Source: Oscillospiraceae bacterium (GTDB lineage Bacteria > Bacillota > Clostridia > Oscillospirales > Acutalibacteraceae). From it: a stretch of DNA of 44,758 bases. The notes under the pieces are model-generated. The model did not search any database. It was not told the origin of the DNA and saw only the letters and a program-made list of their open reading frames with translations. The translations under genes and the position numbers were made by a program. The stretch spans positions 1-44,758 of the forward strand of contig SVPJ01000018.1 of assembly GCA_015065885.1 (NCBI GenBank), written 5' to 3'. Shown here in pieces: positions 32,770-41,004 of the stretch; position 1 is the stretch's first letter; the number at the start of each line of letters is the position of its first letter.

Positions 32770-32925
32770 ATGGGTTTCCCTTTGGAAGAGGTAATCGGAG
32801 GTATGGGATTACCAATTCTTATTATTCTAATTATGCTTTCACCAGCGATTATCGGTGCACTTATCGGTCAAGTTGCAAGACTGATTCGTAGTATTTTTAG
32901 TAGAAAGGATGATGACGACGAATGA
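32770..32925 (+). CDS. Small single-pass membrane protein
   Basis: 51 residues from the ATG at 32770, fixed by AAAGGAGG nine bases upstream. One hydrophobic helix (LPILIILIMLSPAIIGALIG) is followed by a positively charged stretch and an acidic end (RKDDDDE), a cytoplasmic tail by the positive-inside rule. It overlaps the next gene by four bases (ATGA), so the two are translationally coupled. Function unknown. Confidence 0.65.
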   Translation: MGFPLEEVIGGMGLPILIILIMLSPAIIGALIGQVARLIRSIFSRKDDDDE

Positions 32926-33161
32926 TTTTTATTGTTTTCGCCTTGTTTTTGATTGTGGGTTTTATGATTGCAGATGCAATGCTCGATTACATATTTATCG
33001 TAATTTATGCATTGGCAACAACAGCAATTTTAAACAACATTATCCATACAATCAAATATTATAAAAAACACAGAAAACTATGCTCTAGTGACCTAAGCAG
33101 TAGTTTTTGGTACGTTCTTATGGGTGCTGGTGCTGCCTTTGCTCATTGGTTTTGGTTTTAA
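32922..33161 (+). CDS. Small multi-pass membrane protein
   Basis: 79 residues with two to three hydrophobic segments (1-20, 24-45 and about 62-79) around a basic loop (KYYKKHRKL). The ATG overlaps the stop of the preceding gene in an ATGA junction, so both may act together in the membrane. No family recognised. A terminator follows within ten bases. Confidence 0.6.
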   Translation: MIFIVFALFLIVGFMIADAMLDYIFIVIYALATTAILNNIIHTIKYYKKHRKLCSSDLSSSFWYVLMGAGAAFAHWFWF

Positions 33162-33170
33162 TGATACAAT

Positions 33171-33206
33171 AACCTGGGCAAGATCTGTTTCTTGTCCGGG
33201 TTTTTT
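33171..33206 (+). terminator. Terminator in the AT-rich island
   Basis: AACCTGGGCAAGA / TTCTTGTCCGGGTT with T6; one G-T-type mismatch in the stem. Confidence 0.8.
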
Positions 33207-33224
33207 ACAAAAAATGGTATCAAA

Positions 33225-33253
33225 TTGAAAAATAGGCAATATCACGCTACAAT
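33225..33253 (+). promoter_or_regulatory. Promoter of the anchored/secreted protein pair
   Basis: TTGAAA (33225-33230) and TACAAT (33248-33253), 17-base spacer. Confidence 0.65.
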
Positions 33254-33282
33254 AGAACAAACAAATGTTGAGAGGTGTAAAC

Positions 33283-33828
33283 ATGAAACTTAGAAAACCA
33301 ATACTCATTGGTGGAATAACCATTATTGCTGTGGCTATTTTACTGACCGCTATTTTAATTCTTGTCAATACAAAAAAAGATATAAAAGACATTGTTGGAA
33401 AACAGCTCTCCCTTTCGGATGGTCTTAATTATTGCGATGGGTTAGCAGACAAAAAACTTGACGATGATATTAGTAAAGCGTTCTTATCAGCAACTATCTT
33501 CAAGGTAGTTAGTGTTGATGAAGAAAACGCTACTGTAATGATTGAAATTTCCGCTCCACCAATTAAAGAAATCCTTAACAACTGTCTTCCTAAAGAAGAT
33601 GCTACAGATTTCGATAATGCATTCGAAGAATATATGGAAAATGTAAACAAATCAATTTCTTCCACAAAACAAGAAAACCTCATTACAACCACCGTCAATT
33701 GCTCTATCATTGATGCAAATGGACAAAAGGCTGCCGTAAATAGTGATTTTACATCAGCAGTATATCCCAATATTGAAGAGATGCTGAACGAACTTGTTTT
33801 GAATTCACTTAATGAAATGGAGAATTGA
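33283..33828 (+). CDS. Membrane-anchored extracytoplasmic protein
   Basis: 181 residues from the ATG at 33283 (GAGAGGTG upstream). An N-terminal helix (LIGGITIIAVAILLTAILIL) anchors an outside domain of about 150 residues with alternating strands and helices, two Cys residues and no catalytic motif that I recognise. The stop codon is one base before the next start, so it is coupled to the large secreted protein downstream and may work with it. Confidence 0.7.
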   Translation: MKLRKPILIGGITIIAVAILLTAILILVNTKKDIKDIVGKQLSLSDGLNYCDGLADKKLDDDISKAFLSATIFKVVSVDEENATVMIEISAPPIKEILNNCLPKEDATDFDNAFEEYMENVNKSISSTKQENLITTTVNCSIIDANGQKAAVNSDFTSAVYPNIEEMLNELVLNSLNEMEN

Positions 33829-33829
33829 T

Positions 33830-36295
33830 ATGAAAAGAATAATGTGCATACTATTGTCCGCTTTAATGTTTTTTGGACTTTTTCCTTTATGCGTTGTAGC
33901 GGAGGAACCGGACATTAAGGTTGCTATTGCCGACGTGTTCAGTAGTGAGTACAGCTATGATACCTGTAAAGTTTATCTTGTTAAAGATAAATGGCTAATG
34001 GATATTTCAGATGTTTCCAGATACACAAGAACATCCCTTTCCAATAGTCAAAAAACTGTATTGCTCACTCATGGTACTAGAAATATAACTATCGACATAT
34101 CAAATGGCAAAGTTTCCGAGGATGGAATCAGCTTCAATATTGAAACATACCAAATGGGTAATAAAACTCTTATTCATGCATATCCAATATTAACATATTT
34201 GGGAGCAGAATGTGATATTGAAGATAGTCATCTTGTAATCAATATGCCTCAAAGTACCATTTGGGAGGGATTGATTCGCTCATCAAATGAAAATTATTTT
34301 GCGCTTGAAACATTTGGCGGAGAACTCGAACAAAATACACGACTTATCTTAAATGGTATTTTGAAAATTTTAGAGAGTGGATTGAGCGGTGCTTTGTTTG
34401 ATAATGCAATGAAGGATGCGCTTATTGAGGCAATGCAGATTGATCCATTGAAATATAATGGCAGTTGGGAAATCAAAGAAAAAACTGACGAAAGATATGG
34501 TTCTATGATTTCCGCAATGATAGCCGCAAATGACTTTTCGCCAGATTTCAATGAAGTTTTTGACAGAACTGAAAGCCTTATTACAAATATCGCTATTGAA
34601 TATTTAATAGGTGCCAATGAAGATGATGCTTTATATGTAATTGACCTTAAAGGTACAAAAGGCCTTTTCGAAGTTGTATCAACAGCATCTTCATTTCTCT
34701 CTAATCTTTCCACAAATTCAAAATGCACCAGTGATTCGTTAGCAATGGTTAAAGCATTCTCGAAGCATACAACAAAATATAGCAAATACTATCTTGCTGC
34801 CAACAGCGTGCAATCAAAAGTCGAAAGCGAACTATCTTCCGCTCTTGATGCCGCAAGAGATGTTGTAAAAGAAAAAATAGCTGATGAATTTGTTGGTGCC
34901 GCATACGAACAACTTGGCTCTGGCATAACAGGATACATTCCTATAAAAGCTCTTATTGAAGGATCTGTGAATATAAGTGTAATGCTACATAAACTTATTT
35001 ATGGAGAAAACAACGCCTTTGCTTACTCATCAGCTGAAACAAATGCAATAAATTTGTTGATGTTCAAAAACGAGCTGCTCAAAGATATGGACAATTTAGG
35101 TAAGAAAATTCTTTCTGACAACTACACAAACGAACAGGATATTGAAGATTACCGCTTACTTAATGTTTTATACTATCGTATTCTTATAGCTGCAAATGAA
35201 CAACTTGAAGATATGATCGTAGCGCAAGAAAGAGAAAACGAAGCGGACATGAAGGCTGTTATTGATAATCTTCATAAAAACAACGATATTTTTTCTAAAA
35301 ATCTCTATCGCTTAACTATATCAAAAGGAGAAAAATTTGTAGACACAAAAGAATTAAGCAAATCAAATTCGTGGGACAATTTTGAAGAGTTAAAAAGTAA
35401 AGCCACTGAACCACGCGAAGGAAACGACCTGGCAATGTATTATTTATCAATTCAAAGCGGTCAATATGCTATCAGTGGTGATTACAAATATTTGACTATT
35501 CGAAACGGCAATAACGGAATGGAACCAACAGGAGACTTATACAAGGTTAATCTCACAACAGGTGAAAAAGCATTGATCAAGAAGGATACACTTGCCCAGT
35601 GCATCAATGTCGTTGGAGATAAAATTTTCTACACGCAATATGGTGGCGGCCCATTCAATGTTGGAGTACATATGATATCGACCGATGGCTCGGGATACAA
35701 AAAACTCACAGACGAATATATTCACACACTTGTGGCAGACGAGTCCTATGTGTATTATGCGGTTGATTATACTTATGACCCGAATGAAGGAATTAAAAGA
35801 ATTGCTTACGATTCCTCAGCATCAACTGAGGAGACAATAATTCCTTCTATATCTGGATTTGTTTATGACATGTGTATTTCAAACAGCAAACTCATTTATT
35901 CAGAGGTAAAAACTGTGGTTGATAAGAATACCCGTATTGTTGTTTATGATTTGTCAGCAAGAAATAAAACCATAATTAACGACGGCGATGATGTTCTTGA
36001 AAACTTTGAAGAGATTTGGACTAATGGCGAATATATTTACATATTGAAATGGCATGAACACAGTAGTGGACAGGGTGTTGTATCAGATGTTTCAAATGTG
36101 ATGAGGCGAGATTTATATCGTTACAGTTTGGTTACTGAGAAATATGAAGTATGCGAGTTGCCGATAGCAAGTTATGATAAAATCTATGGATATTGTATTG
36201 GCGATATTTATTCGGGCATACTCGATGATTTTGGAAAAGAACTACCGACAGATTTTTCTACATCAATCAAATATGTTTTTTCTTCAGTAATATGA
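33830..36295 (+). CDS. Large secreted protein with stalk domain and C-terminal DUF5050-like propeller
   Basis: 821 residues from the ATG at 33830, which has GGAG upstream. A signal peptide (about 1-26, ending CVVAEE) is followed by a region like the copper-amine-oxidase-type stalk domain (about 60-150: ITIDISNGKV, AYPILTYLGAECDIEDSHLVIN). A long helical middle (about 160-560) comes next. The C-terminal third (about 575-810) is repeated beta strands such as KYLTIRN, DLYKVNLTTGEK and DKIFYTQYG, the pattern of DUF5050 propellers found in clostridial surface proteins. It probably acts at the cell surface; no enzyme site is visible. AT-rich codon use marks it as part of the acquired island. Confidence 0.75.
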   Translation: MKRIMCILLSALMFFGLFPLCVVAEEPDIKVAIADVFSSEYSYDTCKVYLVKDKWLMDISDVSRYTRTSLSNSQKTVLLTHGTRNITIDISNGKVSEDGISFNIETYQMGNKTLIHAYPILTYLGAECDIEDSHLVINMPQSTIWEGLIRSSNENYFALETFGGELEQNTRLILNGILKILESGLSGALFDNAMKDALIEAMQIDPLKYNGSWEIKEKTDERYGSMISAMIAANDFSPDFNEVFDRTESLITNIAIEYLIGANEDDALYVIDLKGTKGLFEVVSTASSFLSNLSTNSKCTSDSLAMVKAFSKHTTKYSKYYLAANSVQSKVESELSSALDAARDVVKEKIADEFVGAAYEQLGSGITGYIPIKALIEGSVNISVMLHKLIYGENNAFAYSSAETNAINLLMFKNELLKDMDNLGKKILSDNYTNEQDIEDYRLLNVLYYRILIAANEQLEDMIVAQERENEADMKAVIDNLHKNNDIFSKNLYRLTISKGEKFVDTKELSKSNSWDNFEELKSKATEPREGNDLAMYYLSIQSGQYAISGDYKYLTIRNGNNGMEPTGDLYKVNLTTGEKALIKKDTLAQCINVVGDKIFYTQYGGGPFNVGVHMISTDGSGYKKLTDEYIHTLVADESYVYYAVDYTYDPNEGIKRIAYDSSASTEETIIPSISGFVYDMCISNSKLIYSEVKTVVDKNTRIVVYDLSARNKTIINDGDDVLENFEEIWTNGEYIYILKWHEHSSGQGVVSDVSNVMRRDLYRYSLVTEKYEVCELPIASYDKIYGYCIGDIYSGILDDFGKELPTDFSTSIKYVFSSVI

Positions 36296-36313
36296 GTTGG
36301 GGAGGGGAAAACG

Positions 36314-36913
36314 ATGACCTATTACATAACCAAAACGAACGGCACACCGCGGTGGGAGGATATCCCGACGTTGGAACTTGACAACATTCTCTGGCTGCCG
36401 GATGCAGGGGTGCGTATGACACAGCAGGTGTGTTATGATGAGGAAGGGTTGTACGTCCATCAGCGGGCGGTCGAGCGGGATATCCGCGCCGAACATCGCG
36501 ACCCGCAAGCGGCGGTGTGCGAGGACAGTTGTATGGAGTTTTTCTTCTGTCCCGACGGCACGTCCAACCGCTATTTCAACTTTGAATGGAACTTGAACGG
36601 CTGTCTGTTTTTGGGGATCGGTGAAGGAAGGGGCGATCGTGTGCGCCTGGTAATGCCCGACGGCGCCGAGCGGTTTGCGTTCTCCGCGTCGCGCACGGCA
36701 GACGGCTGGGAACTGTTCTATCGCATTCCGCTCGCGTTCGTTCAGCAGTATTTCCCACAGTGTGAATTTTCCGCAGGGGCGGTCATCCGCGCGAACTGCT
36801 ACAAATGCGGCGACAAAACGGCGCAGCCGCACTATCTCTCGTGGAATCCCGTAACGAGCGAGCAACCCGATTTCCACCGCCCGTGCGATTTCGGCGAGAT
36901 GATTTTAGGGTGA
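36314..36913 (+). CDS. CBM9-like carbohydrate-binding protein, cytoplasmic
   Basis: 199 residues with no signal peptide. The fold signature of CBM9/DOMON-like domains is visible: DNILWLPDAGVRMTQQVCYDEEGLYV, then CEDSCMEFFFCPDG, RYFNFEWN and the end YLSWNPVTSEQPDFHRPCDFGEM. Secreted CBM9 modules bind sugar reducing ends. Stand-alone intracellular versions are common in gut Clostridia and have no settled role. GGAGGGG precedes the ATG. Codon use returns to the GC-rich core pattern here, which sets the right border of the AT-rich island. Confidence 0.78.
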   Translation: MTYYITKTNGTPRWEDIPTLELDNILWLPDAGVRMTQQVCYDEEGLYVHQRAVERDIRAEHRDPQAAVCEDSCMEFFFCPDGTSNRYFNFEWNLNGCLFLGIGEGRGDRVRLVMPDGAERFAFSASRTADGWELFYRIPLAFVQQYFPQCEFSAGAVIRANCYKCGDKTAQPHYLSWNPVTSEQPDFHRPCDFGEMILG

Positions 36914-36948
36914 GTAAAATTGCGTGTTCGAAACCTTTTCATAATCGG

Positions 36949-36977
36949 TTGACAACGGAGTGCGATTGTGGTATGTT
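36949..36977 (+). promoter_or_regulatory. Promoter of an orphan small RNA
   Basis: TTGACA (36949-36954) and TATGTT (36972-36977), 17-base spacer. No coding gene follows on this strand. Confidence 0.7.
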
Positions 36978-36982
36978 ACTTT

Positions 36983-37054
36983 AGAAGCCGCCGGTCCGAT
37001 AGCTCGCCTCATTTTCGCTTGCGGAAATTGCGAGTTGACAGTGGCTTCTCTTTT
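36983..37054 (+). ncRNA. Orphan structured small RNA
   Basis: About 72 bases lie between convergent genes. Outer helix AGAAGCC (36983-36989) / GGCTTCT (37043-37049), then an asymmetric internal loop (GCCGGTCCGAT against GACAGT), an inner helix AGCTCGC (37001-37007) / GCGAGTT (37030-37036), and a capping loop with a further TTTCGC/GCGGAAA pairing. CTTTT follows. The RNA begins exactly where the upstream promoter would start transcription. I do not recognise it as a known family. It contains no frame of useful length. Confidence 0.5.
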
Positions 37055-37102
37055 AAAAAAATAATGACCGAAGATGCTACGTGAAGTAACATCTTCGGTC
37101 AT
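37054..37102 (-). terminator. Terminator of the BIG2-dockerin gene
   Basis: Perfect 13-base stem ATGACCGAAGATG (37064-37076) / CATCTTCGGTCAT (37090-37102). On the minus strand it is followed by ATTATTTTTTT. Confidence 0.85.
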
Positions 37103-37132
37103 TGGCATTATAAGGCGAACGAATGTCGTTTT

Positions 37133-40100
37133 TTAGGAGTTGCTCGCGGGGAAAGTGTTGATCTTTTTCACCGCATACTGCAAAATCAATCGTGCGTCGG
37201 TGGAATCTACCTTGCCGCTACCATTCACATCCGCAAGAGCCACGTTCAGTGCAGAATCACCGATTTTTTTCACCGCATACTGCAACACCAGACGGGCATC
37301 GGTGGAATCCACCGTGCCGTTGCCGTTCACATCGCCGAGCAAACCGCCTGCACCGGAGAACGCGCTTTTCTCAACGATTACGGTGCAAGTGGCCGTAATA
37401 CCGCCGACTTGTGCGGTGATCTGCGCCGTACCGACCTTCATCGCGGTCACGGTACCGTTCTCATTTACCATGGCGACCGACGGGTCGGAGGATGTCCACA
37501 CGACCGTTTGATCATCGGCGTTCGTAGGATTGATCATGGCGGTGAGGGTCGTGCTCGTTTTCACCGGCATCGACAACCGCTCGCTGCTGAGGTGCACCGA
37601 TTCCACCGCAACCGTACCGTTGTTTTCAATCACGGTCAGGCGGAAGGTGTCCACGGCAGAACCGCCGGGTCCGATCAAAGCCACGTCCACCTCGCCGGGA
37701 GTTTTGGTGGTGATCGCGCCGGTGGCAGGGTCGATGGAGGCCACCTCACAGTCGGTGATGCGCTCCTCCTTAAGGCCCGTGCGACGGATAAACGTCCAGG
37801 AAAACGCGGTATCTTCGGGCGGTACGGGATAGAACTCCGGCTTTTGCGGCACGTAAACCGTGTCGGTCATCACCGTTTGGTCGGGCATGGGATACAAGAC
37901 GTTGCCCGATCCGAAGGTGGGATTTTCGGGGTCATACACCTGAATGCTCACCCGCTTATACACCACTTCGGTGTTGGTGATATAGGAAGCGGTGAGGGAG
38001 GTCGAACCGGTGGTGATCAGCCTTAGGGTTACACTGCCTGTGTTGTTGTTCGAATCGACCGAACCGGTGGGTGTCACCAGCGACACGGGATAGGACGTGC
38101 GCCAGGTGAAGGCGTTCCATTGGTTGGCGTTAACGGGATCAAGTGCATACGTCAGTTCCACCGTGTCGCCTGCGCCCGTAAAGGGGATGTACAGCGTGTT
38201 GTTTACCGCATCCTCAAAACGAAGGCTGTTGAGCGGCACCACATCCGCCAACGTCAGGCGCGTGCACAGCACCTTTTGTCCGGCGAATTGCTTAGACGTT
38301 TCTTCAAAACGGGTGTAAACGTAGATGGTTCTGCCCTCTTGTTCCTCCAACCCCAGATAGGGCAATCCGAAAATGCCGATGCCGGAAGCGGCATTGATCT
38401 CGTGGGCGTTTTCCCAATCATCCTCGGTCAGTACGTCTGCCGAGAGCTTGGTGGAAAACAGATATTCCTGATCTGTTTGCGCATTGCTGACGGTGATGTA
38501 CCCGTCGCCGAAATTCACCGTGGGAAAGACGGGCCACTCGGTGTTTTCCCCTTTCGCCACCGTCACGTTCGGCGTGACCAACGACCCTTCATACGCGGTG
38601 CTTTTTACTTTACAGGTCAAGCGCTGACCGACATAGGAAGCTTTGTCGATCGTAAAGCGCTGTGCGGTGCTCACCACCTGACCGTTGATCGTCCACTCAT
38701 ACGTGTAGGTAGAGGGGTCCTGGCCGACCGGAGGATTCAGCACCACCACCTCGGCCGTGTTGCCGTAGGCGGCACTGTTCGCACGGATCACGGCCACGCC
38801 GCCCAGGGTCTTGACCGCCTCTTCTTGGCGCACACAGATGACATCCTCGTATGCTTTGCCGTCTGTGTGGGTAACCACGGCGCGGTAATACAGCGTGCTC
38901 GCCGTTGCGGAACGCGTCAGCGTGACGGGGCCGGTGCTGTTTTGATAATCGCCCAGTTCCGACCAACGGGAGTCGGGCGAATCGGAAAAGTACCAGCGAA
39001 CAGAGGCAATTTCCCCTTTATCTTCAATGCTGAGAACGATGGGGTCGGTATCGTATTTGTTTACCGTAAAGCCGTCGACATCCGCCAATTCCATCTCGAT
39101 CTCCTCTTGGAACATAGACCAAAAAGCGTAGCTTTCCCTCTCTTTTGCCGTTTTCAGGTACTCACGCCAACACAGGGAATACAGACGGTCTTCCAGCGAC
39201 ATCTGTCGGCTGACGATGCGCGGCGGATGTGACACAGTGGCATAGGTCCAACCGTTACCCGGCTCGCCCGACAGTTTTTCCATTTTTTTCGTGACGTCCT
39301 CAACATACCGTTGATCCGGCGCATTCAAAGACACGGCAGGCACCAAGCCGTTCGCCACAATGACCCGTCCCCAGCGGTTGTTGCAATAGGCGAAATGGCC
39401 TTCTGTGTCACCGTTCGTGTACTTGGTTCCTTTCGTGTAAAATTCGCCGCCCAATACGAACACATAGGGATAATAAACGCCATAGCTTGCATAGTTGCCA
39501 TAGCTCGCCGCATCGATACAGTTTTCTTTGCTGTAGAACCGACCGCCGTAAATGACACAGGTGGGCAGTTCATACATATAGGCCATATGGCACAATTCCA
39601 CAGCTGTGCCGCCCCTGGCTTCGGTGGCATCAAAGTAGCCGTCGTACACTACGATACCCCCGGCTTCGCCATACAGCACAGCGGCATAGTCGGCGATTTG
39701 ATTCCCTTTGATAATGTAGCGGCCGCTATGGATGATCACTTCGCCGCCGGAGTTGCGGATCACACTGCAGACACCCGAAGCATAACTGATGTCATAGATG
39801 CAGGTGCCGGTCTGCTGGGGCGAAGAATCGTAGATGTTCAGTGTGGAATCGGTTTTCACGGAAAACAACGTCGTATCCAGCGACATCGCTTTGCGCGACA
39901 GCGTATAGCCGTTCAGATCCAGTGAAAAGTAGGCACCGCTCTGGATGCAGATCTCCTGACTGTTGTCGCTGTCCGTTTGATAAATATCCGTCGCCAAGCG
40001 AAAACGCACGTGCGGCTGAGCGACCTTTGCCACGTTGCGCAATTGCTCGTAGGACCAGATGAGAGAATACCCCTCGCTGTCCACACTCGGTTTCTCCTCC

Positions 40101-40189
40101 TCGGCCGGCACGGCCATCGGCAACGCGCTGAAGAGTATTACCATTGCGAGCAGGATGCTCAGAATTCGTTTTGAACGCTTATGTGTCAT
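37133..40189 (-). CDS. Secreted multidomain protein with BIG2 domain and type I dockerin
   Basis: 1018 residues. A signal peptide (1-29, SALPMAVPAEE) leads to a beta-helix-like region (about 40-300) with repeated GGEVIIHSGRY, GGIVVYDGYF and VFVLGGEFYT units. Ig-like segments follow (about 370-600), then a mixed beta region, a BIG2 domain (about 865-945: SMPVKTSTTLTAMINP, VVWTSSDPSVAMVNENG) and a C-terminal type I dockerin (about 950-1015) with two DVNG-type calcium loops. No catalytic domain is obvious, so it may be a structural or glycan-contacting component of an extracellular complex. AAGGA precedes the ATG. Its dockerin is almost the same as that of the GH172 protein at the other end of the window. 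Confidence 0.8.
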   Translation of the reverse strand: MTHKRSKRILSILLAMVILFSALPMAVPAEEEKPSVDSEGYSLIWSYEQLRNVAKVAQPHVRFRLATDIYQTDSDNSQEICIQSGAYFSLDLNGYTLSRKAMSLDTTLFSVKTDSTLNIYDSSPQQTGTCIYDISYASGVCSVIRNSGGEVIIHSGRYIIKGNQIADYAAVLYGEAGGIVVYDGYFDATEARGGTAVELCHMAYMYELPTCVIYGGRFYSKENCIDAASYGNYASYGVYYPYVFVLGGEFYTKGTKYTNGDTEGHFAYCNNRWGRVIVANGLVPAVSLNAPDQRYVEDVTKKMEKLSGEPGNGWTYATVSHPPRIVSRQMSLEDRLYSLCWREYLKTAKERESYAFWSMFQEEIEMELADVDGFTVNKYDTDPIVLSIEDKGEIASVRWYFSDSPDSRWSELGDYQNSTGPVTLTRSATASTLYYRAVVTHTDGKAYEDVICVRQEEAVKTLGGVAVIRANSAAYGNTAEVVVLNPPVGQDPSTYTYEWTINGQVVSTAQRFTIDKASYVGQRLTCKVKSTAYEGSLVTPNVTVAKGENTEWPVFPTVNFGDGYITVSNAQTDQEYLFSTKLSADVLTEDDWENAHEINAASGIGIFGLPYLGLEEQEGRTIYVYTRFEETSKQFAGQKVLCTRLTLADVVPLNSLRFEDAVNNTLYIPFTGAGDTVELTYALDPVNANQWNAFTWRTSYPVSLVTPTGSVDSNNNTGSVTLRLITTGSTSLTASYITNTEVVYKRVSIQVYDPENPTFGSGNVLYPMPDQTVMTDTVYVPQKPEFYPVPPEDTAFSWTFIRRTGLKEERITDCEVASIDPATGAITTKTPGEVDVALIGPGGSAVDTFRLTVIENNGTVAVESVHLSSERLSMPVKTSTTLTAMINPTNADDQTVVWTSSDPSVAMVNENGTVTAMKVGTAQITAQVGGITATCTVIVEKSAFSGAGGLLGDVNGNGTVDSTDARLVLQYAVKKIGDSALNVALADVNGSGKVDSTDARLILQYAVKKINTFPASNS

Positions 40190-40225
40190 TGATCCTTCCT
40201 CCTTCGGGTGTGTTTTCTTTGTAGC

Positions 40226-40321
40226 CTACTGCTTTTGTAGAATTTGCTTGCCGCAGTTGGGGTGATACTGCGAATCGGGTATAAGATTATCGATCACGGC
40301 TCCGCAATAACGGCACTGCAT
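40226..40321 (-). CDS. Very short zinc-ribbon-like ORF upstream of the dockerin gene
   Basis: A 31-residue frame starting MQCRYCGAVIDNL has CxxC and a later HPNCG, resembling half of a zinc ribbon. A GGGG lies upstream. It sits in the 5' leader between the promoter at 40350-40378 and the dockerin gene, 36 bases before the latter. It could be a leader peptide, a fragment of a lost gene or chance. Longer versions of the frame extend upstream without a ribosome-binding site. Confidence 0.3.
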   Translation of the reverse strand: MQCRYCGAVIDNLIPDSQYHPNCGKQILQKQ

Positions 40322-40349
40322 AGCCATCCCCATATTAAGTTGTATATTA

Positions 40350-40378
40350 AGCATATCACAAAAGGAAAGAATATGCAA
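40350..40378 (-). promoter_or_regulatory. Probable promoter of the BIG2-dockerin gene
   Basis: TTGCAT (40373-40378) and TATGCT (40350-40355) on the minus strand, 17-base spacer. The implied leader is about 150 bases. Confidence 0.55.
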
Positions 40379-40598
40379 CAGAATAATTGGCGGTTGCGGC
40401 GAGAATTGCCGCACCGTAGGGGCAGGTGCTTTCGCCCATTCGTTGAAAACGCTATGTCGCGCAAGTAAACAAGTGGCAAACACCGCTGACCGAACTCGTT
40501 TTGACCAGCATTTTGACCTGCATAATACTGTAAAAAAGCGGAATTGGTTGTCCCCAACAACGAAGAAAACGGTGCAAACCCGCTATAAGGAAGTAGAG

Positions 40599-40957
40599 GT
40601 TGGAAGTGACAGGACTTTGAACCTCGGCTTTGCGTTTGGTGCGGTGCTTGCCGCAGTGTGTGCGAGCGCAAAGCCTACTGAAAAGGCTTGCGCCTTTTCG
40701 AGGTTCTGCGTGTCGTGGTGATTCGAAATAAAAAAGAGGAACGGGCGGTTGCCCATTCCTCTTTTTTTGGTCCGAGTGACAGGACTTTCTTCTCGCGAGC
40801 GCAACAGTCCCCCGGACTGTTGCTGCCAAGGCTTCACGGGCTTTCGCCCGCTCATCCTTGGAGCTCGTTTCAAGTCCTGTCTTGTAAAAAAGATAAAAGG
40901 GATAGCCCAAGGCTATCCTTTTTATCTTTGGTCGGAGTGGAGTTATAGGATTCCACG
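40599..40957. repeat. Repeat cluster with three tRNA 3'-end-like segments
   Basis: Read on the minus strand, three segments resemble the T-arm/acceptor end of a tRNA: TTCAAAGTCCTGTCACTTCC (about 40603-40622), GTCCTGTCACTCGGACC (40769-40785) and GAATCCTATAACTCCACTCC followed by GACC (about 40930-40953). The second and third abut terminator-type hairpins (40730-40768 and 40886-40929). The second is itself one arm of a larger palindrome bounded by ACAGGACTT (40779-40787) / AAGTCCTGT (40872-40880), with internal CAACAGTCC-CCC-GGACTGTTG and CCAAGG..CCTTGG stems. No protein-coding frame is credible. The 40.4-40.6 kb stretch before it holds nothing else that I can assign. Confidence 0.5.
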
Positions 40958-41004
40958 AAATTACGAACACAAAAGGTATTCGGGTGGTCGCAATCAGTAT
41001 TTCT

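Noticed and set aside
38120-39232. 370-codon plus-strand frame
   Set aside because: Antisense to the BIG2-dockerin gene, without signal, motif or translation start.
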